From NCBI RefSeq assembly GCF_020360975.1, contig NW_025408671.1:6262001-6326000 (forward strand): DNA of 64,000 bases. Reading direction: 5' to 3'. Source of the DNA: Hirsutella rhossiliensis (lineage: Eukaryota; Ascomycota; Sordariomycetes; Hypocreales; Ophiocordycipitaceae). Positions 24,099 through 36,357 of the stretch are shown here, piece after piece (positions within the stretch are counted from its first letter, which is position 1; the number at the start of each line of letters is the position of its first letter). A program made the translations under genes and the position numbers. Under the pieces are notes generated by a model. The model searched no databases and was not told the origin of the DNA. It saw only the letters and a list, made by a program, of their open reading frames with translations.

Positions 24099-26672
24099 CT
24101 ACACCTTTGGCTCGCTGTTTGTATTCTCAGCCTCGGCGCTGAGAGTATTCACTCGTGGCCCTTTAAAGTTTTTTCGCCCATCCACGATCCACTGGAGGGC
24201 GGAGACGGTGACTATCATGGCAAATGCAACAATGCAGTAGTCTACTCACTGCTGCTCAGCGCACATTCGACTATGGGAAACGGTTCACTGGGCTTGCCAC
24301 TCACTCATATTCGTTCCGGTGACGGGTCGTGATGGAGGGAAGAGGAAAAGGACGGTGGTCAGAGAAATGTATGCAAGAGCAATGAGATCTGCGGTCCACC
24401 CGAACCAGCCTGGCAGCCGCCATTTTCTCTCTGGAAGAGTATTTCGCCCTTGCAAACAGTTCACAGCAATTGGCATCGCATACGACAGGTCCAGTGCCAC
24501 GACGGAGGCCGAGATGATGGCGTTGAATGCGCTGTTGCTTGGCTTTCAGCACACAGCTCAGGCTTCTACGGCTTCATGAGTTGACGCACCTCGTTGATCC
24601 CAAGAAAATAAACCCAAAAAGAACCACGATTGCTGATGTAAGGATCAATGCGTTCAGTGGCAAACCAAGTCGGGGATGGACCTTTGCGAAGAACGGGGAG
24701 GCTGGCAAACCGCCGTCACTTTTTGTCCATACTTGTAAGCATTGCCTAAAGAAGCTTCATCTGACTTCGAGACAACACGTACCGGGCGAATGCAAAAATC
24801 ATGCGACTGCTGGTTGTCATGACGCTCAAAGTGGCAAAGATGAGACATACAAGCGGCAACCTTGACAGTCAGTGTCCACTCATACACGGCTGATTCCGAA
24901 GTGAGATCACACCACTTACATGAGCAGGCAGATGGCACCGACATGGCTTTTCGTCGCATGATAGAATATCTGCAGAAGCGGACCTGCGCTTGATTCAATC
25001 ACGTCGCTGATGTTGCCGGCGACAAACAGCAGCACGATCAAGAAGATTGCACCAGTGCACGTCCCAATCCCCACACAGAAAACCATAATCTTTGGGCCTT
25101 CTATCGAGGCGGATGGGATCTCTGAAGCAGTTCCCATCAGCGCTGAGACTGGCTATCTTGGAGAATCCTGGCGCGAGGGCCTGCCTTTTCTCACGTCTTA
25201 CCTTCAATCATGTGTGCCACAGCATCCTGGCACGAGTCCAAGGTGTGAGCTCAGAGATCTCTTTCTTTCCTGGTCCTGAGCCGAGAAACTTACAAAGGCA
25301 GTGACACCAAGCCCTCCTTGAAGAAGCTGAAATACCATTAACCGACTAACGTCAAGTCGCTTTTCTTTGGATATGAGCTCAACTCACCCCAAGGAGCCAA
25401 GCGATACCATCCGGCCCTGGAGATGAATTCAGTAAGCCTCTTAACCCTTTATAATGTGAAGTACTTACATCCTGTCTTGTTGATAAAGTCACGAAAGACA
25501 AAGTATGACGAGTTGTAGCTCGGAGACGCACAAGCGAGCACCGTGATACAAACGAGGACAAACCCTCCAATCGACCACACGAAGGCTCCTTTATATACCA
25601 ATGGCAGTAGGGAGTTCAGAGAGGCGTTGATAGCAAACGAGAGCAACGTCAATCCAATGTAAATCAGAAATTGGTGCCATCGTTGCGCCTCATAACCCTT
25701 AAGCATTGATGAGCGAAGAGTTGAAGCAAAGCAGCTTGACGCCTGTGACCTACCGTGTGTAGCAATGATATGATGCCTAAAATGAGCTGGCTAGACAGCA
25801 GCGCATTCGTAGCAACAAGAGCAATCTAAAGGGGCGATGTCAGAGGTACAACCCCAGAAAGAACAGGAACATCGGGGGCGCCGAACCCAACCGGCAACGT
25901 TTATCCAGCCGGTGACCCAAGACAGAATGGGAACACATCTCGGCCACGAAACTTTATTGGAGATGATTAGAGACTGTGTGCGGTTGGGTGGAAACAAGAG
26001 GCATACTAGCTATTGGTGCGTTCTGTAAGCAACTCGAACCGAAGGAACAGGGACGACAGATGCTTACCAGCTACCCAATGATACTGACCCCCCGCACTGT
26101 ACGGCACAAGGATTCAGCTAAGCCGAGGCCCGGCTGAGAAGGGGTGGCGGCCTGGACTCACGTCGGGTAAGCCGAGAGAAATTCCGCAAGGGATGCTGCA
26201 ATGCACAAGTTGCAGATACCAGCCGTGACGAGACCTGCGAATGATGACAATCAGAAGCGGCTCTGCATTTCCGAGCGTGCGTGCGTGCGTATGTGTGCGG
26301 CTGCTATCACATTCATGGGGAGTGCACACGAACCCCAAACAATGCTCGCGCTACCGCCAGACGTCAAGCTGACCGGCAGGCTTGCCGAGAGTGCAGTCCA
26401 AGACTTGCCACGATGAAGAAACGGTTAACAAGGAGTTTTCTTCAAGAGGGGTGATGCATCGCTGACTGGTCAAGGGCGTGAAGCAGGCTGGGGGTCTCAC
26501 GTTCAAAACAGCAAAGGCCAAACCGAGCATCGACCTAAGAAACCACTCGTCAGCTATGCCATGCGGCAAGACTAGAGCACTCTCACAAGGCCGAGAAATT
26601 GCGCTTCAGCTCAGGCTTGTGGCCCATGGCCGCGAGCTGCGCATCGTCGTCGTGTCTGCCATTCCGCTTCAT
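24099..26672 (-). CDS. APC-family amino acid/choline/GABA-type permease
   Basis: Sixteen exons on the minus strand give 509 residues: 26672-26587, 26534-26501, 26403-26334, 26234-26162, 26096-26068, 25951-25887, 25825-25754, 25697-25469, 25416-25388, 25326-25294, 25226-25202, 25121-24920, 24860-24783, 24718-24590, 24537-24305, 24241-24099. All phases agree. Conserved ACT-subfamily blocks appear in order: SMLGLAFAVLNSW, TAGGQYHWVA, SWVTGWINVAGW, KTGWPDGIAWLLG, DAVAHMIEEIP, TTSSRMIFAFAR, DGGLPASPFFAKVHPRLGLP, and a C-terminal GRKNFKGPRV. About 12 membrane spans are expected. Relatives move amino acids, GABA, choline or polyamines by proton symport; the substrate here is unknown. It is divergent from the polyamine oxidase, which makes an amine substrate attractive (inference). 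Two donors (GTTCGT, GTTCGG) are unusual, and some exons are only 25-34 bp. Confidence 0.88.
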
Positions 26673-28492
26673 CGTTGGTTGATTCTGTTTGACACGGGCG
26701 AGAGCAAATGGTAAAGGGCCGGCACCGGCCAAAGGCACGGGAAGACGTCAGGAGATCAATTAAAAGGATCTGCAGCGTGCAATGTCAATGTATTGTTCCC
26801 AAAGAGAGCAACGCACCGTCGCCGAAAGAGGCACAGTATGCAGTCACGACTGTTGCTACGCTATCTGTTTCAGGTAAATTCGACCGACCCAACTGACAGT
26901 CTGGGTGGACCTCAAGGCGCCAACAGTCGAGGCGCAGTAGTTGAGGCCTCAGCTTCCAACCGATTCGGATCCTCGGGGCCCACGGGGCGGGTGAAATGTT
27001 GACTAGGCGTGCGGGGAAAGCCATAGGCGCATGTAGATCTTGTTCAAGGAGCGGCTCAAGCCGAAAGAGTAGTATCGCCTGGGGGTATCAGATATGGAGC
27101 GATGCCGCCTGGGTCCCCCAGGACAATGCCCTGATCTGGCTTGCGATTATCGGTGGACAACTGGGGTCGGAGACCCGAAGCCGTCCGGTCGGAATTGTCA
27201 CATGAGTCTTTTCGTCGGCGAGGACTCCAAGTTTGGCCCGATCTTTAACGACCGAGCGGCCTCAGCTCGACCGGCTTACTGTGGACTTGCGCGTAATCCC
27301 AGAAGTATGTGCTGCTTGCAAGTCATGCGCACGTACGAGTGCTTCGTACGGCTGACCGTGTCATCGGCCCCAACAAATACAGACGAGCCCCGAGCGCATG
27401 AGCTTTGATCGGCCACCTCCGCTTGGTGTTACCCAGCTCTTCGTGTTGATGTAGCGATATCACATTATAAAAAGGGCTGCACTTCGTGGCTGATCTCACG
27501 TGGCCCTCTTAAACATGAAGTACACGGGTCGGGGATTGCCACGAGCATACGCATGTCTCGCCTTGGCAAACACGTCCATGAGACCCTGTCCGACCACTTC
27601 TAGCCGAAGATAAGTGCAGAGCTATATGCCTTATGCCCCACGGTGCCAGGACCGCGCCAAAGGTGCCCGCATGAGACAGCCACAGCCCTTCTCGTCGCCG
27701 GGACTGTACCGACTTGGCATCTTATCAGCACCATGCCGGGGCAGTACCACCTCAGTTCTAACTTTCAAGCACCTTTCCCAAGGTGCCCGGCAGAGTGCCA
27801 ACCAGCTGCCAAGGAACTGACTTCATCGCTCGTTACTTTACTCCGCATGGCTTGACCAACACTTGTCGGTAGCTTTGCCATGGGAAGCCGGAAGATGATA
27901 TTTTTGTGCCTATCAAGGTTAAGACAAGATCTGTAGCGACATTTGATTACAGTGCCGTTTCAACACCTGTTGTAATTATCCCAAGCAACCTTGTTGGTTC
28001 AGCGGGGATGGATTAAATATTCGGTATGGCCTATCTGCCTATGTTTGCCTGTGAGGTCGGCGGTGAGATTTTAGTGCGTGACAAAGCAAATCATACGGCC
28101 TTGCTACTCTTCTTCTACACTCACTAGCGCTCAAGCATGATATATAAACGCTGAAGACTTGACAAACGGATGCTAGAGCGGTGTAGTTAAGCGAGATACT
28201 TGTCTCGGGCATTGAGCTGAGTGCGGAGAGAGTAGAGCTACTTTCGGCGTGCCGGCCAGCTACGACAGCAAAGGAGTCCCTGTACCCTGTCAACAGGTAC
28301 GGGGCTTGTACGATGCACCTGTCGCAGGTCTGGAATCTTTGTTTGGCGGTTGTGTGTGCCGACAACAGTCTCAATGCATGCAAGGCGTTTTGGTACATAT
28401 AAGAAGGGGACCGAGTCTCGGCCGCACTCCAGAGCCGTGTCCGGCGGTGACGCTTGAGCTCTTTTTGCAGCCAAATCCAACCCAGCTCGCCA
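26673..28492. promoter_or_regulatory. Divergent intergenic region, permease / polyamine oxidase
   Basis: About 1.8 kb without a credible coding region lies between two divergent starts. A TATA-like gtacatataagaag occurs near 28393, about 100 bp before the oxidase start. Open frames here have no family features and I treat them as chance. Confidence 0.5.
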
Positions 28493-30527
28493 ATGCTTTC
28501 CAAATCATCGCTTGTCGCCCTTGCCATTGTGGCGTTGGCCGTCCATTCCTCACAGGCCGCTGTCGCGCAGCCCCTTCAGCAACATGATTCCTGCAGGAAA
28601 ACCACGGTCGCCGTCTTGTATGTCACTCGCCGGTCCCCGCTCGCGGCATCATGGCGGGGACGTGAAGAAACCTAGCTGAAGCTCGTTTGAAGGGGTGGAG
28701 GCATGGCTGGTATAGCTGCCGCTGTAAGTTGATTCTGCTGATATAACGAGAAAACAAGCTGCCGCGAAACTTCTGCCATGTACTTGGTATCCTGTGGCCT
28801 GACTCTAGAATAGCAAGCATTGTCAAATGCCTCCATATCGGATTTCCTCATCCTCGAGTATCAGGACAGAATCGGCGGGCGTGCCCATCACACAACCTTT
28901 GGCGCAAAGGAAGACGGTTCGCCGTACACGGTGGAATTAGGTGCCAACTGGGTGCGTCGACCCTCGCTCAAAAGCTCTTCGGTCATCTCACAAGCAATCG
29001 ACACAGATCTCGGGGCTGGCCAGGCCAGGGGGGCCAGGTAAGTCCTTTTCACCCTTTTGCCGGTGAATTTACCTGCTCTTAAACTAATACTGTGATTAGA
29101 AAACCCTGTATGGACCTTGGTAAGTATTGACGGGCAAGCCTCGACGAAACGCTGCTGGCGGGCATGAGGGACTGACTGGTATCCAAGGCAAAGAAGTACC
29201 GTCTGGAAAACACCTATTCAAATTACAAATCCATCCTTACTTATAACGAGACGGGCTACACAGATTACAGCCATCTCCTCGGAACTTTCGAAGAGGCCCA
29301 CGGCCGCATGAACGTAGAGGCTGCCAAGCTCCTCGTCGAAAATCTGCAAGATCAGAGCGTTCGCAGTGGGCTGGGCTTGGCTGGATGGAGTCCCAAGCAC
29401 GGAGATATGGCTGCACAAGCGATCGAGTACTGGAGCTGGGGTGAGTGCTTCTCTGAGAAACTGCCGTGATCGCAAAATGAGTATCGAGTCTCTCTAATGG
29501 TACCAAAAACAAAGATTTTGAAGCTGCCTACCCTCCCGAAGAATCATCCATGATCTTTGGGGCGGCGAGTGATAGCCTAACCCTAGCCAAGTTCAGTGAC
29601 GAAAATAACTTCGTCATTGATCCGCGTGGCTTCAGTTCCATAATCACGGGCGAGGCATCGTCATTCTTGCAGCCCGACGACCAACGACTGTTGCTGAGGA
29701 ACAAGGTTGCGAACATCTCCCACTCCGACAGCGGCGTGACCGTATACGCCGACGATGGGAGCTGTGTATCTGCCGCCTACGCCATTTGCACCTTTTCGCT
29801 GGGCGTTCTGCAGAGCGATGTAGTCCAGTTTAGCCCTGAGCTGCCCAAGTGGAAGGAGACGGCAATTCGAAAGTTTTCCATGGGCACCTATAGCAAAATA
29901 TTTTTCCAATTCAACGAGACGTTTTGGCCTCAAGACACGCAATACCTTCTCTACGCATCCCCAACCACTCGCGGATACTATACTCTCTGGCAGTCGCTGT
30001 CCACCGAAGGATTCTTGCCGGGGTCCAACATCATCTTCGTCACTGTCACGCATGACGAGTCCTATCGAATCGAGCAACAATCAGACGAAGAGACCAAGCA
30101 GGAGGCCCTGGAAGTGCTGCGCGACATGTTTCCAGACAAGACGATACCGGAACCGACCGCTTTCATGTATCCACGATGGACAAAGACGCCGTGGGCGTTT
30201 GGCAGCTATTCGAACTGGCCCATCGGGACAACCCTGGAAATGCACCAGAACCTGCGGGCCAACGTAGGCCGACTCTGGTTTGCCGGCGAGGCAGCTAGTG
30301 CCCAGTATTTTGGATTCCTCCACGGTGCCTGGTTCGAGGGCCGCGAAGCTGGGGCACAAGTTGCCGGGCTTGTCCAAGATCGCTGCGTCAAGCTTGACGA
30401 CGGGCCAGAACAATGCGGGCCGCGGACACACTACGAGGAGCTGCACGGGACTTCACCATTAGAGCATTACACCTGGCGCAACGGTTGGGCGAACAGGGGC
30501 GTCCTCGTCAGCAAATCCGAGGGGTGA
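28493..30527 (+). CDS. Secreted FAD-dependent polyamine oxidase (flavin amine oxidase)
   Basis: Seven exons (28493-28617, 28693-28723, 28814-28951, 29007-29037, 29100-29119, 29188-29440, 29515-30527) give 536 residues with consistent phases. Residues 1 to about 22 form a hydrophobic signal peptide. An FAD-binding Rossmann turn GGGMAG is at about 43-48, followed by EYQDRIGGRAH, the flavin-ADP block of amine oxidases. ELGANW and an ENPVWTL-like stretch match fungal polyamine oxidases. The C-terminal flavin block RLWFAGEAAS…GFLHGAW is at about 450-475. The family oxidises spermine or spermidine, producing an aminoaldehyde, a smaller amine and hydrogen peroxide; the signal peptide places this one outside the cell or in the secretory path. 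Start chosen at the ATG that gives the signal peptide. One exon is only 20 bp. Confidence 0.88.
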
Positions 30528-32694
30528 TGCGATTCGCTTTCATGAGATTGTACGGTTTGCCTACTCAGGTGAAATGAGAAATGATATATGATACTTTCAT
30601 GTAGCTAAACAATTGTTGTCATTCAACGCGCATATTCACGCAATGGTTGAAGCCAGAGCTTTGGCAGCAAATGGCGTCTTCCCGCTCCCTATTGTGTATC
30701 CGAGTTAATTTGCTGCCCCCCCAGAATCGAGTATTCGGGCTCCTGATAAATTAGCTGCATTCACGGGGCTTTGCATCTCCTTGCGTGTTAAATTGGGATG
30801 ATATATCTGGAACAACGCCGGCTACAAAATTCCAATTCGAAAGCTTTGCCAAGACGTATAGCATAGATGCTGCAGGCCCCGCGCGGAAATTCGTCACTTG
30901 ACTTCCTGATCCCTTGGCAGCTTAGAAGGTCAAATCGTTGGTAAGCAATGGATTCATAGTCATCCGTCACTCACTGCCCAGGGGCGAATCGAGAAGCCCT
31001 TACTGCTTATCCTGGGACATCAGTCACATCCAGCCACACCTACTGCTGAAAACCTGTACACACAGATCCCTGACAGCCTCAGCAAGTATCCGGTGTCCGG
31101 TGACGACGAGGGGAGACGTGGAAGCCTTCATTATGCGCGCAGAGTGTATAATATACCACATGCTGCGATGGCGCAGGATCAATCAAGATGTTGAGGCTGC
31201 GTGTTTGCGATGAACGCCCCTGCGAGCAAAACCCGAGCTCCCGCATTCGTGTTTAACATCAACACCAACAAGCAGTATCGAACTACTTGGTCTGATCAAG
31301 GAAGTGGATCATGTCGTTGCTCTCCATCCGGGTTGTCTCATGCGCGGCAACCCAAGTTCCCGTCGGCAATTGAATAGCTTTGTCCCTTTGCCGGCTGGCC
31401 AGCGTCTTCGTCCCAAATTTCGGGCGGCCTCCACAGTGGAGTTGCATGGATGAGAGATCCAAAGAATCTGTAGCGAGTCTTTACGCGATTTGAGTTTTAA
31501 GCCCTATGGACCCAAAGTGGAGGCCCGCGCCTTCTGGAGGGACTCGGCAACTGGTGCTGACCCCCTGATTCCTCGCATTCGCACACATTATCAATTGCCG
31601 CGGGCAAGTGCACCGGGTGTGCATTGATTGCTTCATGCCGTTTTAGCATGAGCCGCGAATGTGGGATGAGACAGCCAGTGAGTGAGTGGGCTGCGCAGTG
31701 GGCAGACTGTGCTCTCATAGCTGCCGACTGCCAAGAGGCCAGTAACTACGTTGCGTTACAGGGCGGGTAAGCTATTACGTTCATGTAATACTTTGTAGGC
31801 GCAACGTGCTTGGTAGGGGCCATCCGGTGGTGTCCGTGTAATGGGCAAGTGCATGGATGCATTCTAAATAGTGTCTACAAATACATTTACAGGGCTGTTG
31901 TGGCCTCTTGGATTCGACACTACGGGAAAACCCTTTTGAGAAGCATGACTAGAAATCTTCAGCCCCATTTTGGAGCCCCTTTTATTTATACCGTAGACAT
32001 GTTCCTACGTAGAGTGCTTATGCAAGACGCACCACTGAGCAAGATCCCAGTCGCATTAATACCCTGTTATCAAAGTTGCACCAGTGACCCATCCTGGTCT
32101 GTGGTCGGGCTGCGGAGCACCAGGTGTGATTGCTGCAGGACAGCTGTCACAGACCAATGTCGTAATAGGAATTAGACCAACTTGTAGGAATTAGGCCATG
32201 GTGTAGGAATTAAACCAACGAGTAACACCACGGGGTGCGCCAACCAAGAGAATAATGGTGACGGAAACAGCCGAGGGCAACAGGGACGCCGCGGGAGGCA
32301 GTCAACTTGTGAGACACACGGGGAATTCACAGTTTTCGGTTTGTTCATTATTAGTAAGGAATCCTGTTGTTTTGGGCATGTCATGTACATATAAAGTCGC
32401 ACCTGTAGACCCCCTTCTTTCATCAAGGTCGGCGCAATCAAACAAGTCTCTTATTAATGCAAGGTCCACATAACTAGCAACAACAGCCACCACCATGGCG
32501 ATCCAGAAATTAGAGTCGCTTGTGGTGGGCCGGGAGCGGGTCTTGGAACGGGAGCAAATGAATCCAGTCATGCGCGTGTAAGCGGCGAACTTAATTCATC
32601 GGCTCTCCCCTTCAATTCCCACCGTACCTGCATTTCCGACAGTCCCGAGGCAACAAGTTCTTCTCTCGTGTCTGCAACCCGCGTAGAGACAGAA
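30528..32694. other. Intergenic region with no recognised gene
   Basis: Open frames are short and show no family features. Three imperfect 19-bp repeats lie at 32163-32219. A frame without stop codons runs upstream from the SMP-30 gene back to about 32457, but it has no ATG before 32695. Confidence 0.5.
32163..32219 (+). repeat. Three imperfect 19-bp tandem repeats
   Basis: The core RTAGGAATTARRCCAWS occurs three times in direct succession (ATAGGAATTAGACCAAC, GTAGGAATTAGGCCATG, GTAGGAATTAAACCAAC), about 480-530 bp upstream of the lactonase-like start. It could be a cluster of regulator sites or just a small tandem duplication. Confidence 0.55.
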
Positions 32695-33809
32695 ATGAGA
32701 TTTCTTCCTACGGCCGCCATCGGAAACTTGTCCGTCATGGCAGCCGATCTATCCTCGTTCCAAAGGCATGACTCCGCTGTCCACAACATCTTTGGAGATG
32801 CCCCTACCCTTGAAGTGCTTCTCGAGAATAAAGACTATCAGTTTGCCCACGAGGCAGGTGTCTTTATCCCATCAGACAATGAAGACACTCTATATGTGAC
32901 GAGCAACTTCATCACGGACCAGGAAACCAGGCAAAAAAGGACCCAAATCTCCCGGGTCGTGTTGCCCAAGGATGGGTCCAAGGCGCGCGCCGAGGAGATC
33001 AATCCGCCTACCGTGCTACCACTGCCAAACGGAGGCGTCAACTATCTGCACGGCATCGTGTTTTGCGTACAGGGGGACAATAACACGGCGGGGGGTCTTG
33101 CTTTGATGGAACTGAAACCGCCGTACAACTCCAGCATGCTTGTGGATAAATTCATCAGCCGTCCATTCAACTCTCCTAACGACGTTGTTGCACACAAAGA
33201 TGGATCGCTCTGGTTCACGGATCCCAAATATGGATCCGAACAGGGTATTCGGCCTCCTCCGAGGCTTCCCCAGCAGGTCTACAGGTTTGACCCCAAGACA
33301 AATTCAATCCGTGTCATGGCGGATGGCTTCGGACGACCAAACGGAATAGCATTCAGCCCGGACCAGAAGATTATCTACATCACGGATACAGATTCGACCC
33401 ATGGCGATGGATCCAAGGACGAGAGCCGAGTATCGCAAATGTAAGAATCCCCGCTTCATCTTGCCTGAATCCCCCACTGCGTTTGGATCACAAGACTTAC
33501 CGGCCATCCAGTTATGCCTTTGACGTGACAGACCAGCCATTCCTCACCAACAGAAGGGTCTTTGCCATGGCCGATGTGGGAATTCCCGACGGGATCAAGA
33601 CGGACCAGGAAGGTAATGTCTATAGTGGCTGCGGTGACGGCATTAATATCTGGTCCCCGGGAGGCGTCTTGTTGGGCAAGATCTTGATCGAGGGCGGCGC
33701 AGCGAATTTCTGTTTTGGCCGCGACGGGCAGATGTTTATCTTGAATGAGAACAAGATCTGGGTGGCTCAACTAGGGGGTCGCACCAAAGGGGCTCTCTTG
33801 AACATTTGA
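32695..33809 (+). CDS. SMP-30/gluconolactonase-like six-bladed propeller protein
   Basis: Exons 32695-33440 and 33512-33809 (intron GTAAGA…CCAG, 71 bp) give 347 residues. Family blocks are clear: FAHEAGVF (Glu about 53), RPFNSPNDVV (Asn about 162), DGSLWFTDPKYG, GFGRPNG (about 216), IYITDTD (Asp about 231) and IPDGIKTDQEGNVYSGCGDG. These Glu/Asn/Asp positions are the divalent-metal ligands of SMP-30 and gluconolactonase enzymes, which open sugar or other lactones. Many fungal relatives have no proven substrate. The N-terminus is uncertain: the frame is open further upstream but without ATG, and a candidate upstream ATG (32494) would need an extra intron. It is convergent with the sugar transporter. 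Confidence 0.82.
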
Positions 33810-34424
33810 CTGAGAGGTCTTCCTCTGTGTTTGAGCGGGTTATGGTGTTCTGATTTCGCTTCAGCTCATACATCATTTTCAACCATAGCGCCTCATAGCT
33901 CAAGATACGTCACCTCTAGACTGTGATGAATAAATACTTAAACGGCCTCTTTGCTTCGTGGGTATTCGCGTTTATGATCTTGGGAGATAGCCAACTTGAG
34001 GTTGTGTGTTCAAGCATGACTCGAGGAACTCGGAGCGTATGCAAGTGTGATAGAAAGGATCCGTGACGATCCCTCGAGATGATTTTGTTGACCATATATT
34101 ATGACAAATGGCATGGAACGAGCGACTCAGATTTCCAAGAGTCTTTCACCCCTAATTTACCATGATCTACAAAGTTTCAAGCTTGGTTGGCTGCGAATCG
34201 ACACGCTTGACATTTGCAAACTAGCCTAGGCATGGAAGCTCGGGGCAGCAGGAGAATGAGCAGGGGACTTCCAGCAGTGAATACGCATATAGTGAAGAGG
34301 GGCTGGAGAAATCATGTTTCAAAGAATACAGGTTGACCAAACCTCAGCTAATGCCAACGTGAGAAAGTCCTCATGACGGACGATCGTTGAGCCCCCGCAG
34401 CCCGACGCTGCACTCCTGTTAGTC
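33810..34424. other. Convergent intergenic region (3' ends of the lactonase-like and transporter genes)
   Basis: About 615 bp of untranslated flank between two converging genes; no gene seen. Confidence 0.5.
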
Positions 34425-36357
34425 TTAAACGGATTTTTCATGAAAGTCAACCTGGACCGCTGCCACAGAAGTAGGCTGTACTCTGGTAGAGTCATCGAGA
34501 AAGTTTTGCTTTGCAAAGAGACGATCCACATCCTCCAACTCAAGCCCCTTAGTCTCGGGGAAGAACAGAAATATAATTGGTACCCAAATGGAGTTTAGAA
34601 CAGCAAAAATAACATATGTTCTCCAGCCAATTCTATCGATGGCAATAGGGGTCACTTGTACGACCATCTATTCGTAGTGTTTAGGGAATATTTCCATCCA
34701 GCGCTGAAAGGGGAGTATTCATGTACTCACGTAGTTGAAAATCCAGTTTGCTGCCGTGGATAGAGATGAGCCTCGCTGGCGCAGTCGCAGCGGAAGGATC
34801 TCTGAGCTACGAACGTGTTGGTGCCTGTTGAATTCAGACGCTGCAATGAGGCAAGAAACTTACGGATACACCCAGACTGTCGCTTGGAATCCAACTGTAA
34901 AGGCGCCTTGGAAAACAAAAAGCATAACTGCAGCCCCAATGGCGGCCCCATGGGCACGGGGCGTATCATTGTCTACTTGGTAAATGAGTCCTGCCTGTAT
35001 CGCCATGACGCCGGCCATTAAGCTAATCATGGAGAGAAACTATATGGGAGAGCTTCAAGTTAGGAACAGGTGAAACAAGCATTGGGGATCTCAGGCCACC
35101 ATTACCAAGGGTTTCCGTCCTATTCTATCAATCAGGAACCACGGAATAAACGACGCGATGAAGAACCACGTCTGCAGTATTCCCGACATGAGCGCGGACA
35201 TGTGTGGGCTAAATCCCACACTTTTCTCGAAGAGCGTACTCGTGTAATCTGCATAGGCGGAGGGTTATTAACATTCCGTGATGACAAGAAGGGATTCTCA
35301 CATATCACAGCGTTGATACCGCCGAGCTGCTGGAAACTCTGAATGGCGCAGGCGATGAGCAGTCTCTTTTGAGACTGGACCTGGTCATTTTTTAGAAAAT
35401 CTCCCCAGGATCCTAAATTCATGGACGACTCTAGAGCAACTGTTTGGAGTATGTTGCCGTGAATCTTCAGAACTTCGGCATCATCAGTCGCAGCCGATCG
35501 CATCCTGGCGAGGACCTTGAGACACTCGTCTGGCCGATCATGAGCAGCGAGCCATCGAGGTGTCTCTGGGATGAACGGGAGGATTACTAGGATGGGGACA
35601 ATGCAGAAGCATTGCAGAATGACCGGCACTCTCCATGCATAGCTGCGAATTCCAGATGAAAAGGCATAGTCAATCCAATAAACAAGAAAAATGCCAAAGT
35701 TGAGCGTCGAAAGTTGGGCACAGACATCTGAACCGCGGTTAGCAAGTATGGTTTCCAGGGAAGTTTGCTCTTGCGAGGTGTTCTAACATATGCCCCGACT
35801 TGCTCTGGGACTAAACTCTGCCTGTAGGACTGGAACAGTTGAGTTGACAATGCCTAGCCCGATGCCGGACACGATTCGGCCGATGATAAGCTGTTCTCGG
35901 CTGAAAGAAGTTGCTTGCAAGACGGCGCCTACTATCATGATCCAGCAGCCATGGCCAATGGTTCGGCGACGTCCGAAGCGGTCCCCAAATACTGCGGCGC
36001 TGATGGAGCCAAGGAAGCACCCAACTATGCGTAATCAGAGACGTTCCCGTCTTCAGCAGAGGTCCCAAGAAATTAATTATATCAAGGTTGAACCCACTTT
36101 CGAAAATGGCCACGATAAGCCCTATCATTCTCGGCTTGGGGCTGCGAAACGTCGCGTTAAACGCAGGCGAGTTGACTGGCCTCGCACCGTGAGCCAACGC
36201 CTCACGCCTTGATTCCAGCAGGGGCTACCGGCCAGAGAAGAGTTATCTTACCAAGTCCACCCATGAGCCCGTTGTCGTACCCGATCAGCATGAAGCCGAG
36301 AGATGTCACCGTGCTGATCGTTAGCAGGAGCCCACGTCCGTGAAGTTCTCGCACCAT
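34425..36357 (-). CDS. MFS sugar (hexose-type) transporter
   Basis: Eight minus-strand exons (36357-36252, 36175-36098, 36024-35788, 35727-35302, 35248-35106, 35039-34864, 34806-34731, 34667-34425) give 494 residues with consistent phases. Sugar-porter signatures appear in order: GYDNGLMGGL after helix 1, IFEIGCFLG, the loop 2-3 motif GDRFGRRRT (about 75-83), GRIVSGIGLG, PETPRWL (194-200), QQLGGINAVIYY (sugar-binding helix 7), loop 8-9 DRIGRKPL, and the C-terminal PETKGLELEDVDRLF. Twelve membrane spans are expected, with proton-coupled uptake of a sugar at the plasma membrane. An ATG at 36426 would add 23 residues; 36357 is preferred because the shorter N-terminus fits the family. The substrate cannot be read from sequence. 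Confidence 0.87.

Noticed and set aside
25881..25951. Suspected frameshift in the permease near INVAGW
   Set aside because: On re-reading the reverse complement, the codon is GGT TGG followed by a GT donor and the phase closes exactly, so no frameshift is needed.
28039..28527. 162-codon minus-strand frame overlapping the polyamine oxidase start
   Set aside because: It lies antisense to the signal-peptide exon, shows no family features, and the plus-strand gene is well supported.
32494..32580. Upstream ATG (MAIQKLESLVV…) as the start of the lactonase-like gene
   Set aside because: It is in another frame, hits a stop after 28 codons and would need an unproven intron; the ATG at 32695 gives a family-length protein.
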